This document shows positions 26,703-35,710 of a DNA stretch of 64,000 bases, piece by piece (the stretch's first letter is position 1; each line of letters begins with the position of its first letter). The DNA comes from Phyllobacterium bourgognense (lineage in GTDB: Bacteria; Pseudomonadota; Alphaproteobacteria; Rhizobiales; Rhizobiaceae): NCBI RefSeq assembly GCF_003337575.1, contig NZ_QPJM01000004.1, forward strand, positions 1 through 64,000, written 5' to 3'. The notes beneath the pieces were generated by a model. That model made no database searches and had not been told where the DNA came from. It worked only from the letters and a program-made list of their open reading frames with translations. The position numbers were made by a program, and so were the translations under genes.

Positions 26703-28283
26703 ATGTTTGAAAGTTTACAGGAACGACTTGGTTCGATTTTGAACGGCCTCACAGGCCGCGGTGCGCTGTCGGATGCCGATGTCGCGGCGGCCTTGCGCGA
26801 AGTGCGCCGTGCCCTGATCGAAGCTGACGTCGCGCTCGATGTCGTCCGTTCGTTTACCGACAAGGTTCGTGCCAAGGCAGTCGGCGCCGATATCGTCAAG
26901 AGCATCAAGCCCGGCCAGATGGTTGTCAAGATCGTCCATGACGAGCTGGTCGACATGCTCGGCGCCGAGGGCGTCACCATAGACCTGAACGCGCCGACGC
27001 CAGTCGTCATCATGATGGTCGGCCTGCAGGGTTCCGGTAAAACCACCACCACCGGCAAGATCGGCAAGCGCTTGACCGAGCGGTCGAGGAAGAAGGTGCT
27101 GCTCGCCTCGCTCGATACGCGCCGTCCCGCCGCACAGGAACAGTTGCGCCAGCTCGGCGTGCAGACCGGCGTCGACACGCTGCCGATTATTGCCGGCCAG
27201 ACACCCGTCGAGATCGCGGCGCGCGCCGTGCAGGCGGCCAAGCTCGGCGGCCATGACGTGGTCATCCTCGATACGGCGGGCCGCACCCATATCGACGAGC
27301 CATTGATGATCGAAATGGCCGACATTAAGAAAAAGGCCAACCCGCATGAAATCCTGCTGGTTGCCGATGCGCTGACCGGCCAGGACGCCGTCAATCTTGC
27401 GCGCTCTTTCGATGAGCGTGTTGGCATCACCGGCCTCGTTCTTACCCGTATGGATGGCGATGGCCGCGGCGGTGCAGCCCTTTCCATGCGCGCCGTCACC
27501 GGCAAGCCGATCAAGCTGATTGCCACCGGCGAAAAGATGGATGCGCTGGAGGAGTTCTATCCGCGGCGTATCGCCGATCGCATTCTTGGCATGGGTGATA
27601 TCGTTTCGCTGGTCGAAAAGGCAGCTGAAAACATCGATGCGGAAAAAGCCGCGGCGATGGCCAAGAAGATGCAGTCCGGCAAGTTCGATCTCAACGATCT
27701 GGCTGATCAGATCGGACAGATGCAGAAGATGGGCGGCATGGGCGGCATCATGGGCATGATGCCCGGCATGGGCAAGATGAAGGACCAGATGGCTGCGGCC
27801 GGTCTCGACGATTCGATCTTCAAGCGCCAGCTCGCGATCATTTCGTCAATGACCAAGGCCGAGCGTGGCAATCCCGATCTGCTCAAGCACTCGCGCAAGC
27901 AGCGTATCGCCAAGGGTTCCGGCACCAATGCCGCCGACATCAACAAGCTTCTCAAGATGCATCGCCAGATGGCGGACATGATGAAGGCGATGGGCGGCAA
28001 GGGCAAAGGCGGCATGATGAAACAGATGATGGGCGGCCTTGGCGCGAAAATGGGTCTTGGTGGCCTTGGCGGCATGGGCGGCATGCCGGACCTGTCCAAA
28101 ATGGACCCGAAGCAGCTCGAAGCCCTGCAGAAACAGGCGGAAGCCGCTGGTTTCGGCAAGGGTGGCGGCTTGCCTGGTGGGCTTGGTGGTCTTCCGGGCG
28201 GGTTGGGTGGCCTCGGCGGCGGCATGCCGCGTCTGCCCGGCCTTGGTGGCGGTCTTCCAGGGCTGCCGAAAAAGAAAGGGTGA
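26703..28283 (+). CDS. ffh: Signal recognition particle protein Ffh
   Basis: 526-aa GTPase that, with SRP RNA, targets nascent membrane proteins to FtsY. N domain (1-90), G domain with GLQGSGKTTTTGKIGKRL (P loop), DTRRPAAQEQL, DTAGRTHID and TRMDGDGRGGAALS, then a methionine-rich M domain (~300-435). A glycine-rich low-complexity tail (GGLGGLPGGLGGLGGGMPRL) extends beyond the E. coli length. ATG 26703 follows AAGGAAA. It heads a cluster with chorismate mutase and rpsP. Confidence 0.96.
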   Translation: MFESLQERLGSILNGLTGRGALSDADVAAALREVRRALIEADVALDVVRSFTDKVRAKAVGADIVKSIKPGQMVVKIVHDELVDMLGAEGVTIDLNAPTPVVIMMVGLQGSGKTTTTGKIGKRLTERSRKKVLLASLDTRRPAAQEQLRQLGVQTGVDTLPIIAGQTPVEIAARAVQAAKLGGHDVVILDTAGRTHIDEPLMIEMADIKKKANPHEILLVADALTGQDAVNLARSFDERVGITGLVLTRMDGDGRGGAALSMRAVTGKPIKLIATGEKMDALEEFYPRRIADRILGMGDIVSLVEKAAENIDAEKAAAMAKKMQSGKFDLNDLADQIGQMQKMGGMGGIMGMMPGMGKMKDQMAAAGLDDSIFKRQLAIISSMTKAERGNPDLLKHSRKQRIAKGSGTNAADINKLLKMHRQMADMMKAMGGKGKGGMMKQMMGGLGAKMGLGGLGGMGGMPDLSKMDPKQLEALQKQAEAAGFGKGGGLPGGLGGLPGGLGGLGGGMPRLPGLGGGLPGLPKKKG

Positions 28284-28285
28284 AT

Positions 28286-28591
28286 ATGTCGTCCTCCTCG
28301 CTCCCCAAGGAACTACTTCAATTGCGCGCTTCCATCGACAACATCGATGCAGCGTTGATCCACATGCTCGCCGAACGTTTTCGCTGCACCAAGGCAGTGG
28401 GCGTATTGAAGGCGAAGAATGGCCTCGCACCCGCTGACCCGGGCCGTGAAAAACTACAGGTTGAACGTCTGCGCTCACTGGCGCTGGATTCAGATCTGGA
28501 CCCCGATTTTGCCGAGAAGTTCCTGAACTTCATCGTCAAGGAAGTGATCAGGCATCACGAAACAACAGCCGCCAAGGAAAACGGCGGTTAA
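28286..28591 (+). CDS. Chorismate mutase, AroQ type
   Basis: 101-aa all-helical enzyme converting chorismate to prephenate for Phe/Tyr synthesis. Active-site pattern: [20 protein letters not shown] (R of helix 1), [20 protein letters not shown] (K and R), and the C-terminal [14 protein letters not shown]. It has no signal peptide, so it is cytoplasmic. The ATG at 28286 is 2 bp after the ffh stop; a GTG at 28280 would overlap it. The ffh-CM-rpsP order is typical of rhizobia. Confidence 0.88.
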   Translation: MSSSSLPKELLQLRASIDNIDAALIHMLAERFRCTKAVGVLKAKNGLAPADPGREKLQVERLRSLALDSDLDPDFAEKFLNFIVKEVIRHHETTAAKENGG

Positions 28592-28614
28592 ACCAACGAC
28601 TAAGGAGAATACCA

Positions 28615-29073
28615 ATGTCACTGAAAATCCGTCTGGCCCGCGCAGGGTCGAAGAAGCGCCCTTATTACCACGTCGTCATTGCTGACGTGCGTTCGCCGCG
28701 CGATGGCCGTTTCATCGAAAACGTCGGTTCGTGGAATCCGATGCTTCCCAAGGATGGCGACCGCGTCAAGCTCGATGCCGACCGCATTAATTACTGGATC
28801 GGTCACGGCGCACAGCCAACGGACCGCGTTCTTCGCTTCCTTGATCAGGCCGGTATCGCCAAGCGCGACACCCGCAGCAATCCTGAAAAGGCATTGCCGG
28901 GCAAGAAGGCCCAGGAGCGCGTTGCCATGGCCAAGCAGGCTGAAGAAGATGCAAAGGCCAAGGTCATTGCTGATGCGGAAGCTGCTGCCGCCGCCGCTGA
29001 AGCTGAAAAGGCTGCCGCTGCTGAAGCTGCTGCCCCTGCCGAAGAAGCTCCGGCTGAAGAAACTGCAAGCTGA
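28615..29073 (+). CDS. rpsP: 30S ribosomal protein S16
   Basis: 152 aa. The first ~85 residues are canonical S16 ([40 protein letters not shown]). The C-terminal ~60 residues form an Ala/Glu/Lys-rich extension common in Alphaproteobacteria. Preceded by AAGGAGAA. A terminator follows at once, and the usual partners rimM-trmD-rplS are not downstream here. Confidence 0.95.
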   Translation: MSLKIRLARAGSKKRPYYHVVIADVRSPRDGRFIENVGSWNPMLPKDGDRVKLDADRINYWIGHGAQPTDRVLRFLDQAGIAKRDTRSNPEKALPGKKAQERVAMAKQAEEDAKAKVIADAEAAAAAAEAEKAAAAEAAAPAEEAPAEETAS

Positions 29074-29100
29074 TCATCAGCTTCTGCTGTTACCGACGAA

Positions 29101-29128
29101 ACGGGTGGCCTTGGCTGCCCGTTTTTGT
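29101..29128 (+). terminator. Rho-independent terminator after rpsP
   Basis: ACGGGTGGCC (29101-29110) pairs with GGCTGCCCGT (29113-29122) with two G-U pairs, followed by TTTTTG. Confidence 0.75.
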
Positions 29129-29274
29129 TTTGAACAAACTTCACAGAACTGCAAAAAAACTGAAACGTTCTCCGCGCAAAGAAGACACAGCCAGCCACTT
29201 TGAAATGGTGCATGATCCTCCCCCAGGCCTTTGCGATTTTGGGGTCATGCGTCAGCCAGCCCGGAGAAAACACT

Positions 29275-30852
29275 ATGAGCAGATCGGCTTCGTTCACGCG
29301 CCGCAACTTCCTCGCTTCATCGGGAGCCGTTGCACTGACCGCAGCGTCAGGTCTTGCCCTCCCATCCTATTCACGCGCGAATGCGCGACCCGTTTTCACG
29401 CATGGCGTTCAGTCGGGCGACGTCGACGCGACAACGGGCATGATCTGGACGCGAACCGACAGGCCAGCGCGTGTCAATATCGAAGTGTCCACCACGGAGA
29501 GCTTTGCCAACGCCTATTCGTTACCACCGCTCAATGCCTTCCCGGACAGCGACCTTGCGGTAAAGCAATTGCTTACCGATCTCGTCTCGGATCAGAATAT
29601 TTTTTACCGCCTGACTGCAGTCGATCTCGGCGACCTCAATGCTGTCTCAGAACCGATTGTAGGCCATTTCAAAACTGCGCCGTCGGCAAAGCGCAATATC
29701 CGTTTTGCCTGGTCGGGCGATACGGTGGGCCAAGGCTGGGGTATCGACGAGACCGGCATGAAGACCTACGCGACTATCGCCAGCCACACCCCCGATTTCT
29801 TCCTGCACTCGGGCGATACGATCTATGCCGACGGTCCTCTTGTGGAAGAGACGACTTTGAAGGACGGGAGCAAGTGGAAAAACCGCATCATCACCGATGA
29901 AAAGCGCAAGGTGGCCGAAACGCTGGACGAATATCGGGGCCAGTGGAAATACAACATGCTTGACGATCACGTCCGGGCCCTGAACGCAATCTGCCCGACT
30001 TTTCTCCAGTGGGACGACCACGAGGTGCTCAACAACTGGTCTTCCTCCAAGGATCTGACCGCCGACGATCGCTACACTGAAAAGTCCATCGCGCTTCTGT
30101 CGGCCCGGGCGGCGCGTGCTTTTCATGAAATGACCCCGATCCGCTATACGCCTGCTGAACCCGGACGCGTGTATCGCAAGATCGCCTATGGCCCGCTGCT
30201 TGACGTCTTCTTTCTCGACTTGCGTTCCTATCGCGGCCCGAATGGTCCGGATATGGAAGATACGATCACGCCGCAATCGTCCATTCTTGGCGCGAACCAG
30301 GTGCGCTGGCTGAAGCGTGAATTGCTCAATTCCAAGGCCACATGGAAGGTGATAGCGGCGGACATGCCGCTGGGTCTGGTCGTATGGGATAATGCCAAGG
30401 ACAAGAAAGGTGCGGAAGCCGTCGCCAATGGCGATAATGGGGCCGCGAAGGGCCGGGAGCTCGAGATCGCCGATCTGCTGCGCTTCATCAAATCCGCCGG
30501 TATCCGCAATACCGTCTGGTTCACGGCAGATGTGCATTACACGGCAGCGCACTATTACAATCCGGACAAGGCGCAGTTCCAGGACTTCGAGCCGTTTTGG
30601 GAATTCGTTTCAGGCCCCATCCATGCCGGCACCTTCGGTCCCAACGATCTCGACCAGACCTTCGGGCCGGAACTCAAGTTCATCAAGGCGCCAACGCCCG
30701 AGCAAGGTCAGAACCTGCCACCATCAGCGGGGCTGCAATTCTTCGGTCTCGTCGATATCGATGCGGCCAGCGAACAGATGACTGTGAAGCTGATGGACCG
30801 CGAGGATGCCGAACTCTACAAGGTAACGCTCGATCCCGTCCGTTCGATCTAG
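29275..30852 (+). CDS. phoD: Alkaline phosphatase D, Tat-exported
   Basis: 525-aa PhoD-family phosphodiesterase/phosphatase. The twin-arginine signal TRRNFLASSGAVALTAASGL (~8-27) predicts folded export. A fibronectin-like N-terminal domain (THGVQSGDVDATTGMIWTRT) precedes the metallophosphatase core: FAWSGDT, FLHSGDTIYADGP, LQWDDHEVLNNW and WFTADVHYTAAHYY carry the Fe/Ca ligands. ATG 29275 follows GGAG. No clear Pho box was found upstream. Confidence 0.92.
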   Translation: MSRSASFTRRNFLASSGAVALTAASGLALPSYSRANARPVFTHGVQSGDVDATTGMIWTRTDRPARVNIEVSTTESFANAYSLPPLNAFPDSDLAVKQLLTDLVSDQNIFYRLTAVDLGDLNAVSEPIVGHFKTAPSAKRNIRFAWSGDTVGQGWGIDETGMKTYATIASHTPDFFLHSGDTIYADGPLVEETTLKDGSKWKNRIITDEKRKVAETLDEYRGQWKYNMLDDHVRALNAICPTFLQWDDHEVLNNWSSSKDLTADDRYTEKSIALLSARAARAFHEMTPIRYTPAEPGRVYRKIAYGPLLDVFFLDLRSYRGPNGPDMEDTITPQSSILGANQVRWLKRELLNSKATWKVIAADMPLGLVVWDNAKDKKGAEAVANGDNGAAKGRELEIADLLRFIKSAGIRNTVWFTADVHYTAAHYYNPDKAQFQDFEPFWEFVSGPIHAGTFGPNDLDQTFGPELKFIKAPTPEQGQNLPPSAGLQFFGLVDIDAASEQMTVKLMDREDAELYKVTLDPVRSI

Positions 30853-30865
30853 GCGCTGACGAGTT

Positions 30866-30910
30866 TGCATCTGAATTCAGCCTGATGAGGCAGCATCAGA
30901 TGCCCATCAG
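30866..30910. repeat. Shrunken family A repeat, copy 5
   Basis: AATTCAGCCTGATGAG and GCATCAGATGCCCATCAGGG match the two ends of copy 1 (781-796 and 872-891) but the interior with the CACCGGAGCGCAG boxes is absent. The TetR stop codon lies inside its right end. Confidence 0.55.
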
Positions 30911-31512
30911 GGTGAAGTCAACCCGCCCCAGGCCGCCATGGCAGCATCGGCGGTCTTCTTCAATTGCTCGAGTGTGGCGCCATCACGCGCTGTGATCGAC
31001 ATGCCGTGTTGTACAGTCGCGTAGAATTCCGCCACCTGCTGGATATCGACCGTCTCTGAAAGCTCTCCTTCGCGCACGGCGCGTTCCAGCCGTTGGCGCA
31101 ACTGTGTCACGTTGTTGAGGCGGCGCTCCTTCAGCAGCGATGACGGCGTGCCGGGACCCTCATCGCCATGCAGCGCGCCCATCACCACCATGCAGCCATG
31201 CGGCTGGCTTGGATCAGTATGCGAGATGGCTGTCTGCATGAGAAAATCCGCAACGCCTTCCTTCGCCGTTGCCGCTGTCGGCAGCGAATGTTTGATGCGC
31301 TGTCCGATCTTGTTCGTATAAAGTTCAACCGCCTCCCTGAACAAGTCCGCCTTGCTGCCGAATGCGGCGTAGAGACTGGGCGCATTGATGTGCATCGCCT
31401 GCGTCAGATCCGCCATGGACGCACTGTCATAGCCCTTCTGCCAGAACACGCGCATGGCGCAATCAAGCGCTGCATCGCGGTCGAATGCACGCGGGCGGCC
31501 CTTCGGAGACAT
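30907..31512 (-). CDS. TetR-family transcriptional regulator
   Basis: 201-aa repressor-type protein. N-terminal helix-turn-helix: [20 protein letters not shown] then [20 protein letters not shown]. The C-terminal ligand domain holds [31 protein letters not shown] at 31512 is the natural start, with GAAAGGAA upstream; a frame reaching 31620 only crosses the shared promoter region. Divergent from an SDR gene whose leader is a mirror copy, so it probably represses both. Confidence 0.88.
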   Translation of the reverse strand: MSPKGRPRAFDRDAALDCAMRVFWQKGYDSASMADLTQAMHINAPSLYAAFGSKADLFREAVELYTNKIGQRIKHSLPTAATAKEGVADFLMQTAISHTDPSQPHGCMVVMGALHGDEGPGTPSSLLKERRLNNVTQLRQRLERAVREGELSETVDIQQVAEFYATVQHGMSITARDGATLEQLKKTADAAMAAWGGLTSP

Positions 31513-31517
31513 CACGA

Positions 31518-31613
31518 ATTTCCTTTCTGTAGTGACCAATACATAAATCACTTGACGCCGCTTCGCAATAGTGACATTGCGATATGTATCGATCATTACA
31601 GAAAGGAAATACG
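31518..31613. promoter_or_regulatory. Divergent promoter with mirrored leader sequences
   Basis: The 31 bp before the TetR gene (- strand) and before the SDR gene (+ strand) are the same sequence in opposite orientation: TATGTAT(C/T)(G)(A/G)TCA(T/C)TACAGAAAGGAAAT, about 27 of 31 positions equal. Each copy contains a possible -10 (TATGTA) and the ribosome-binding site GAAAGGAA. Confidence 0.6.
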
Positions 31614-32354
31614 ATGTCACGTCTCGAAAATAAAGTTGCCTTCATCACCGGCGGAAGCCGCGGCATGGGCGCGGCAATTGCACTGAAATTGGCCGAGAAT
31701 GGCGCCGATATCGCCATTACCTACACGAGTGCCGCTGCCAAGGCACACGATACCGTCACGGCAATCGAGAAGCTGGGCGGTCGCGCCATCGCGTTTCAGG
31801 CTGACAATCTCGATGCAGCCGCCATCGAGGCCGCAGTCAACGAAACCCACGCCAAATTTGGCAGGCTGGATATTCTCGTCAACAATGCCGGCGTCTATTC
31901 GATGGATAGCGTCGATGCACTGACGCTGGAGGAGTTCGACCGCGTCATGTCCATCCATGTCCGCGCGAGCTTCGTCGCTGCAAAGGCAGCAGCGGCATTG
32001 ATGAAAGCCGGCGGGCGTATCATCAACATCGGCAGCAATCTTGCCGAGATCGTGCCGTTCACCGGTCTCATCGCCTATTCAACCAGCAAGGCCGCTCTAG
32101 TAGGTCTGACCAAGGCGCTGGCACGTGACCTTGGCCCGAGGGATATCACAGCCAACATCGTCCACCCCGGCTCGACCGATACGGACATGAATCCCGCCAA
32201 TGGCGATCATGCTGATGGCCAGCGCGCACGTATGGCGATTCCAAAGTTCGGAGAGGCGAGCGATATCGCAGGTCTCGTAACGTTCCTTGCGGGCGACGAA
32301 GGCCGCTTTATCACTGGCGCATCGCTCACCATCGATGGCGGCGCCAACGCCTGA
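31614..32354 (+). CDS. SDR-family oxidoreductase
   Basis: 246-aa classical short-chain dehydrogenase. Cofactor motif [12 protein letters not shown] (~12-23), NNAG (~90), catalytic Ser (INIGSN), and YSTSK (Tyr-Lys of the active site). It ends with the C-terminal [14 protein letters not shown](H) preference is likely from the Thr-Gly-Gly-Ser-Arg turn. Divergent from a TetR gene and probably controlled by it; the substrate is unknown. Confidence 0.9.
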   Translation: MSRLENKVAFITGGSRGMGAAIALKLAENGADIAITYTSAAAKAHDTVTAIEKLGGRAIAFQADNLDAAAIEAAVNETHAKFGRLDILVNNAGVYSMDSVDALTLEEFDRVMSIHVRASFVAAKAAAALMKAGGRIINIGSNLAEIVPFTGLIAYSTSKAALVGLTKALARDLGPRDITANIVHPGSTDTDMNPANGDHADGQRARMAIPKFGEASDIAGLVTFLAGDEGRFITGASLTIDGGANA

Positions 32355-32361
32355 TCGATAT

Positions 32362-32398
32362 TGCGCAAGGGCAATCCCTCAGATATCGCCCTTGCGCA
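32362..32398. terminator. Convergent hairpin between SDR and DUF983 genes
   Basis: TGCGCAAGGGC (32362-32372) pairs perfectly with GCCCTTGCGCA (32388-32398). It lies 8 bp after the SDR stop and overlaps the end of the convergent DUF983 gene. Confidence 0.45.
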
Positions 32399-32768
32399 CA
32401 AGCTTGCCTTCTTCGGCCTTGTGGAAATATTGCGAGCAGACCAGCCAGCCCTTCAGCGGTCGCAGCAGCACTAGGCTACCAAACAGCGTCAACGGCAGTG
32501 TCGTAATCAGATGCACCCAGATCGGCACTTCATACGTCGTCTGCAGCCACAGTGCGAAGACCAGGGCGGGCACCGCGACGATGGTCATGGCAAAGAACGC
32601 CGGACCGTCGGCAGGATCGGCAAAGGAATAATCCAGCTCGCAAACCTCGCAGGATGGCGCCAGTTTGAGAAAGCCATTGAACAGATGCCCCTGCTGGCAT
32701 CGCGGGCAGCGTCCCAGAATTCCGGTTTTCATCGGGTTTTCAGTAGGATGGTAGTGAATATGTGACAC
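32379..32768 (-). CDS. DUF983 zinc-ribbon membrane protein
   Basis: About 129 aa if begun at GTG 32768. A zinc-ribbon-like segment (GRCPRCQQGHLFNGF, then CEVCELDYSF) with four cysteines is followed by two membrane helices (AFFAMTIVAVPALVFALWLQ and WVHLITTLPLTLFGSLVLL), as in DUF983. The start is uncertain: GTG 32768 has GGAAAGG upstream, ATG 32732 and ATG 32828 are alternatives. Function unknown. Confidence 0.75.
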   Translation of the reverse strand: MSHIHYHPTENPMKTGILGRCPRCQQGHLFNGFLKLAPSCEVCELDYSFADPADGPAFFAMTIVAVPALVFALWLQTTYEVPIWVHLITTLPLTLFGSLVLLRPLKGWLVCSQYFHKAEEGKLVRKGDI

Positions 32769-32863
32769 GGGACTTCTGCCTTTCCGGTCACAGCGAGCGA
32801 CCAGATTGAATATAAGCAGGGTGGGCACACAAATGCAGGTGGCAGTTTAGCACAGGCCCCTGT

Positions 32864-33433
32864 TCACAACAGGCTTCCCTGCGCAGTGATCGGATGGAAC
32901 ACTGGTTGCCTGGCCATGCCGGCGAATATCCGGTGTTCAAGGTCGAGCAGGAAGCGCTTGCGCCGCTGTCCGCCGCCGTAACCGGTCAGCGAGCCATCCG
33001 CACCAATGACGCGGTGGCACGGCACGACAATCGCAACCCTGTTTTGCCCATTGGCCGCACCCACGGCGCGGCTTGAACCCGGCTTGCCGATATCCCGTGC
33101 TATGCCGCCATATGTGCGTGTTTCGCCATAGGGAATTGCCTGCAGGGTCGACCATATCTGCCGCTGAAATGCCATCCCCGGCAGCACGAGCGGTGTTTCG
33201 AACCCGGTGAGCGAGCCGGCAAAATAATCGGCGAGTTCGGCCTCGATCTGCTCAAGCACGGCATTGTGGCCAGGTTCTATGGAATAGCCATAGCGTTTTT
33301 CGAGCTCCTTGACCTCCACCGGCAAGGCTGGCCGGTCGTCAAACTCCAGCAAGGACAATCCTTCATCGCCCGCCATCGCAATCATCCGTCCAAGAGGCGT
33401 CTGAATGGACTTTCGTACCAAGGTCTTCATCAC
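32864..33433 (-). CDS. ogt: Methylated-DNA-protein-cysteine methyltransferase
   Basis: 189-aa suicide repair enzyme removing O6-alkylguanine lesions. The active site is IVVPCHRVIGADGSLTGYGG (Cys acceptor with the His). FQRQIWSTLQAIPYGETRTY holds the DNA-binding helix. The N-terminal domain is of the Ogt type without an AraC-like Ada domain. Confidence 0.93.
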   Translation of the reverse strand: MMKTLVRKSIQTPLGRMIAMAGDEGLSLLEFDDRPALPVEVKELEKRYGYSIEPGHNAVLEQIEAELADYFAGSLTGFETPLVLPGMAFQRQIWSTLQAIPYGETRTYGGIARDIGKPGSSRAVGAANGQNRVAIVVPCHRVIGADGSLTGYGGGQRRKRFLLDLEHRIFAGMARQPVFHPITAQGSLL

Positions 33434-33495
33434 GTCAATCTCCGGTTCAAGCGTGATTCTAGCACCTCAGAGTACGACGCCCACCCGATTCATGC

Positions 33496-34257
33496 TTATT
33501 TGCCGGCGATGTTCACAACTGTACCGGCCGCATGCAGCGCCTGCATGATGTCGGCAGGCGGTTCCTGGTCGGTCACCAGTTCACCGAACCCGCCAAAACC
33601 GCAAACCTGAACCAGGCCACGCTTGCCGAATTTCGCCGCGTCTGTGATCGCAATCGAACGTGTGCCGCGCGACAATACTGTGCGGGCAAATTCCGCCTCC
33701 TCCAGATCGTAGTCGGTAAGGCCGCCAATCGCATCCATCGCACCAACGGAAATAACAGAATGGGCGACACTGAAGCGATTGACATACTCGATGGCCGAAA
33801 CCCCGAAGGCCGCTCCGCTATCCCTGCGCAACTCGCCGCCCGCCATGAAAACCCTGTTGCCATTCACAGTCGCCAACGTTCGGGCGATATCGGATGAATT
33901 GGTTACGACCGTCAGGTTCCGGTGCTGTAACAACTCGCGGGCGAGAAAACTCGTGGTCGTACCAGTGTCCAGCATGATGGATTCGCCGTCCTGGATAGTC
34001 CGCGCCACCCATTGCGCAATCATGCGCTTGGCTGGGGCGTTTTCACGCATGCGTATCTCGAAGGGCGCTTCGCCCAGATGCTGTGGCAGGCCGATGGCAC
34101 CGTGGATTTTGACGATTATGCCCTCATCGGTCATGGGCTTTACGTCGCGCCGGATCGTCTCCAGGGATACGCCAAGTTTTTGAGCCAGATCGGCGATCGA
34201 AATGGTTCCCTCGTCCTGCAGCAGCCGTTTTATTTCGCCGTGTCGTTTGGAATTCAT
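33496..34257 (-). CDS. DeoR-family transcriptional regulator
   Basis: 253-aa regulator. N-terminal HTH: MNSKRHGEIKRLLQDEGTIS then IADLAQKLGVSLETIRRDVK. C-terminal sugar-phosphate-sensing DeoRC domain with MLDTGTTTSFLARELLQHRN and TNSSDIARTLA. The start ATG 34257 is supported by AAGG upstream; a longer frame to 34332 lacks homology. Divergent from a choline-kinase-like gene and a flavoprotein gene, which it may control. Confidence 0.88.
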   Translation of the reverse strand: MNSKRHGEIKRLLQDEGTISIADLAQKLGVSLETIRRDVKPMTDEGIIVKIHGAIGLPQHLGEAPFEIRMRENAPAKRMIAQWVARTIQDGESIMLDTGTTTSFLARELLQHRNLTVVTNSSDIARTLATVNGNRVFMAGGELRRDSGAAFGVSAIEYVNRFSVAHSVISVGAMDAIGGLTDYDLEEAEFARTVLSRGTRSIAITDAAKFGKRGLVQVCGFGGFGELVTDQEPPADIMQALHAAGTVVNIAGK

Positions 34258-34579
34258 GCCCGAAACCTTAGCCAAGAGTAAATTGCCCACAGTATTACCA
34301 CACGATTCCTCCAAATCGGTCAGCAAAGCCACAAATCACCACAAAAACATGTTGACATAGGTGAAATAAAGGTGGAAAGTCACATTATTAGATAAATGCG
34401 TGGTTCGACAGGCTCATCATGAGGGGTAGTATCCCTGCAAATAATCAAAAAGCAGGTATGGGGGTGCGAAACAGAAGTCTTTGCCACAGACGGATTCCTG
34501 TTCTTGGAGAGCCCACAACCCTCCTTCAACAGACAAACTCCGTCATGGTGAGTCTGTCGAACCACGTATTTGTCAGCCG
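34258..34579. other. Regulatory gap between deoR-type and kinase genes
   Basis: 322 bp. Positions 34258-34398 are AT-rich and hold the likely divergent promoters; the remainder is a REP-like inverted pair (34400-34567) that ends 12 bp before the kinase ATG. Confidence 0.5.
34400..34567. repeat. REP-like inverted repeat pair 1
   Basis: GTGGTTCGACAGGCTCATCA (34400-34419, then TGAGGGG) faces its complement GTCATGGTGAGTCTGTCGAA (then CCAC) at 34542-34567. The ~115-bp interior is unrelated to that of the other pairs. Confidence 0.65.
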
Positions 34580-35482
34580 ATGACAGCAACTTCTGCACTC
34601 TCTGACGCAATCAAAGAACGTATTGCCGCTCTGCCACTCTGGCAGGGCGATATTCATATTGCTCTTTTGAAGGGCGGCATTAGCAACGAGAGCTATGTCG
34701 TCGAGGATGACAATCGCAAATATGTCGTTCGCTTCGGCAAGGACTATCCATTTCACCACGTATTCCGCGACCGCGAGGCAATGACCGCCGAAGCCGCGCA
34801 TCGCGCCGGTTTTGCCCCGGAACTGTTCCACGCGGGCGACGGCGTCATGGTAACCGCGTTCCTCGGCGCACGCACCTACGCCGCAAGCGATGTTCGCGCC
34901 AATATTTCACGTGTGGCGCATATGATCCGGCAATTCCACATGACGATGCCCGAACATATTCTCGGGCCCGGTTTCATGTTCTGGGTCTTCCATGTCATCC
35001 GCGATTACGCTCGCACGCTGAAGGCCGGGAACAGCCGCATGGTACCGCACCTTGCCACTTATCTTGCCATCGCGGCGGAAATGGAAGCCGCGCAACGGCC
35101 GCTGCCGATCATCTTCAGCCACAACGATCTCTTGCCTGCCAATATACTCGATGATGGCAATCGCCTCTGGCTGATCGATTTCGAATATGCCGGTTTTTCG
35201 ACCTCGATGTTCGATCTTGCGGGCCTTGCCTCCAATGCGGGATTAAGCGAAGACGAATCCGAAGTCCTGCTTGCCGCCTATTTTCAAGGACCACCCGATT
35301 TCGAACTCAAGCGCGCCCATGCCGCCATGCAATGCGCTTCGTTGTTGCGCGAAGCCATGTGGAGCATGGTTTCCGAGCTTTACCTCGACGCACCCGGCGT
35401 CGACTACGTCGCTTACACTACCGAAAACCTGCAGCGCCTTGATCAGGCCCTTGATTATTATCGGACTGAATATGGAAAATGA
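34580..35482 (+). CDS. Choline/ethanolamine-kinase-like phosphotransferase
   Basis: 300-aa APH-fold kinase: ALLKGGISNESYVVEDDNRK with YVVRFG (nucleotide loop), FSHNDLLPANILDDGNRLWL (catalytic HNDxxxxN, Brenner motif) and IDFEYAGFSTSMFDLAGL (metal-binding Asp). Closest in look to choline kinase/LicA and YfcI-type proteins. ATG 34580 is chosen because the in-frame extension from 34481 only translates the REP-like repeat. The Shine-Dalgarno sequence is weak. It lies between the DeoR gene and a methylamine-type dehydrogenase, which suggests a choline-derived or amino-alcohol substrate. Confidence 0.78.
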   Translation: MTATSALSDAIKERIAALPLWQGDIHIALLKGGISNESYVVEDDNRKYVVRFGKDYPFHHVFRDREAMTAEAAHRAGFAPELFHAGDGVMVTAFLGARTYAASDVRANISRVAHMIRQFHMTMPEHILGPGFMFWVFHVIRDYARTLKAGNSRMVPHLATYLAIAAEMEAAQRPLPIIFSHNDLLPANILDDGNRLWLIDFEYAGFSTSMFDLAGLASNAGLSEDESEVLLAAYFQGPPDFELKRAHAAMQCASLLREAMWSMVSELYLDAPGVDYVAYTTENLQRLDQALDYYRTEYGK

Positions 35483-35529
35483 TTCTGACCTGCAGCTATT
35501 TGACTCTTTTGATTGGCAAACCCAATTGT

Positions 35530-35668
35530 GCGTGGTTCGACGGGGCTCACCATGAGGGAGGTAGGTTGATTGCAGGGAGCCAAGCAAGGAACTCTCGGCG
35601 ACCATTGTTGCCATGCACCCACCGCCCTCATGGTGAGCCTCCTGACCTGTCGAAGGGCGAACCACGCA
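35530..35668. repeat. REP-like inverted repeat pair 2
   Basis: GCGTGGTTCGACGGGGCTCA (35530-, then CCATGAGGGAGG) faces CCCTCATGGTGAGCCTCCTG ... GTCGAAGGGCGAACCACGC (35626-35668). The right arm carries a ~10-bp insertion relative to pair 3. Confidence 0.65.
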
Positions 35669-35710
35669 CGATGGATATGCAACTGTGATCTCTAAAAGCG
35701 GTACATCATT

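Noticed and set aside
29129-29274. Pho box before phoD
   Set aside because: No pair of CTGTCAT-like direct repeats with 11-bp spacing could be found.
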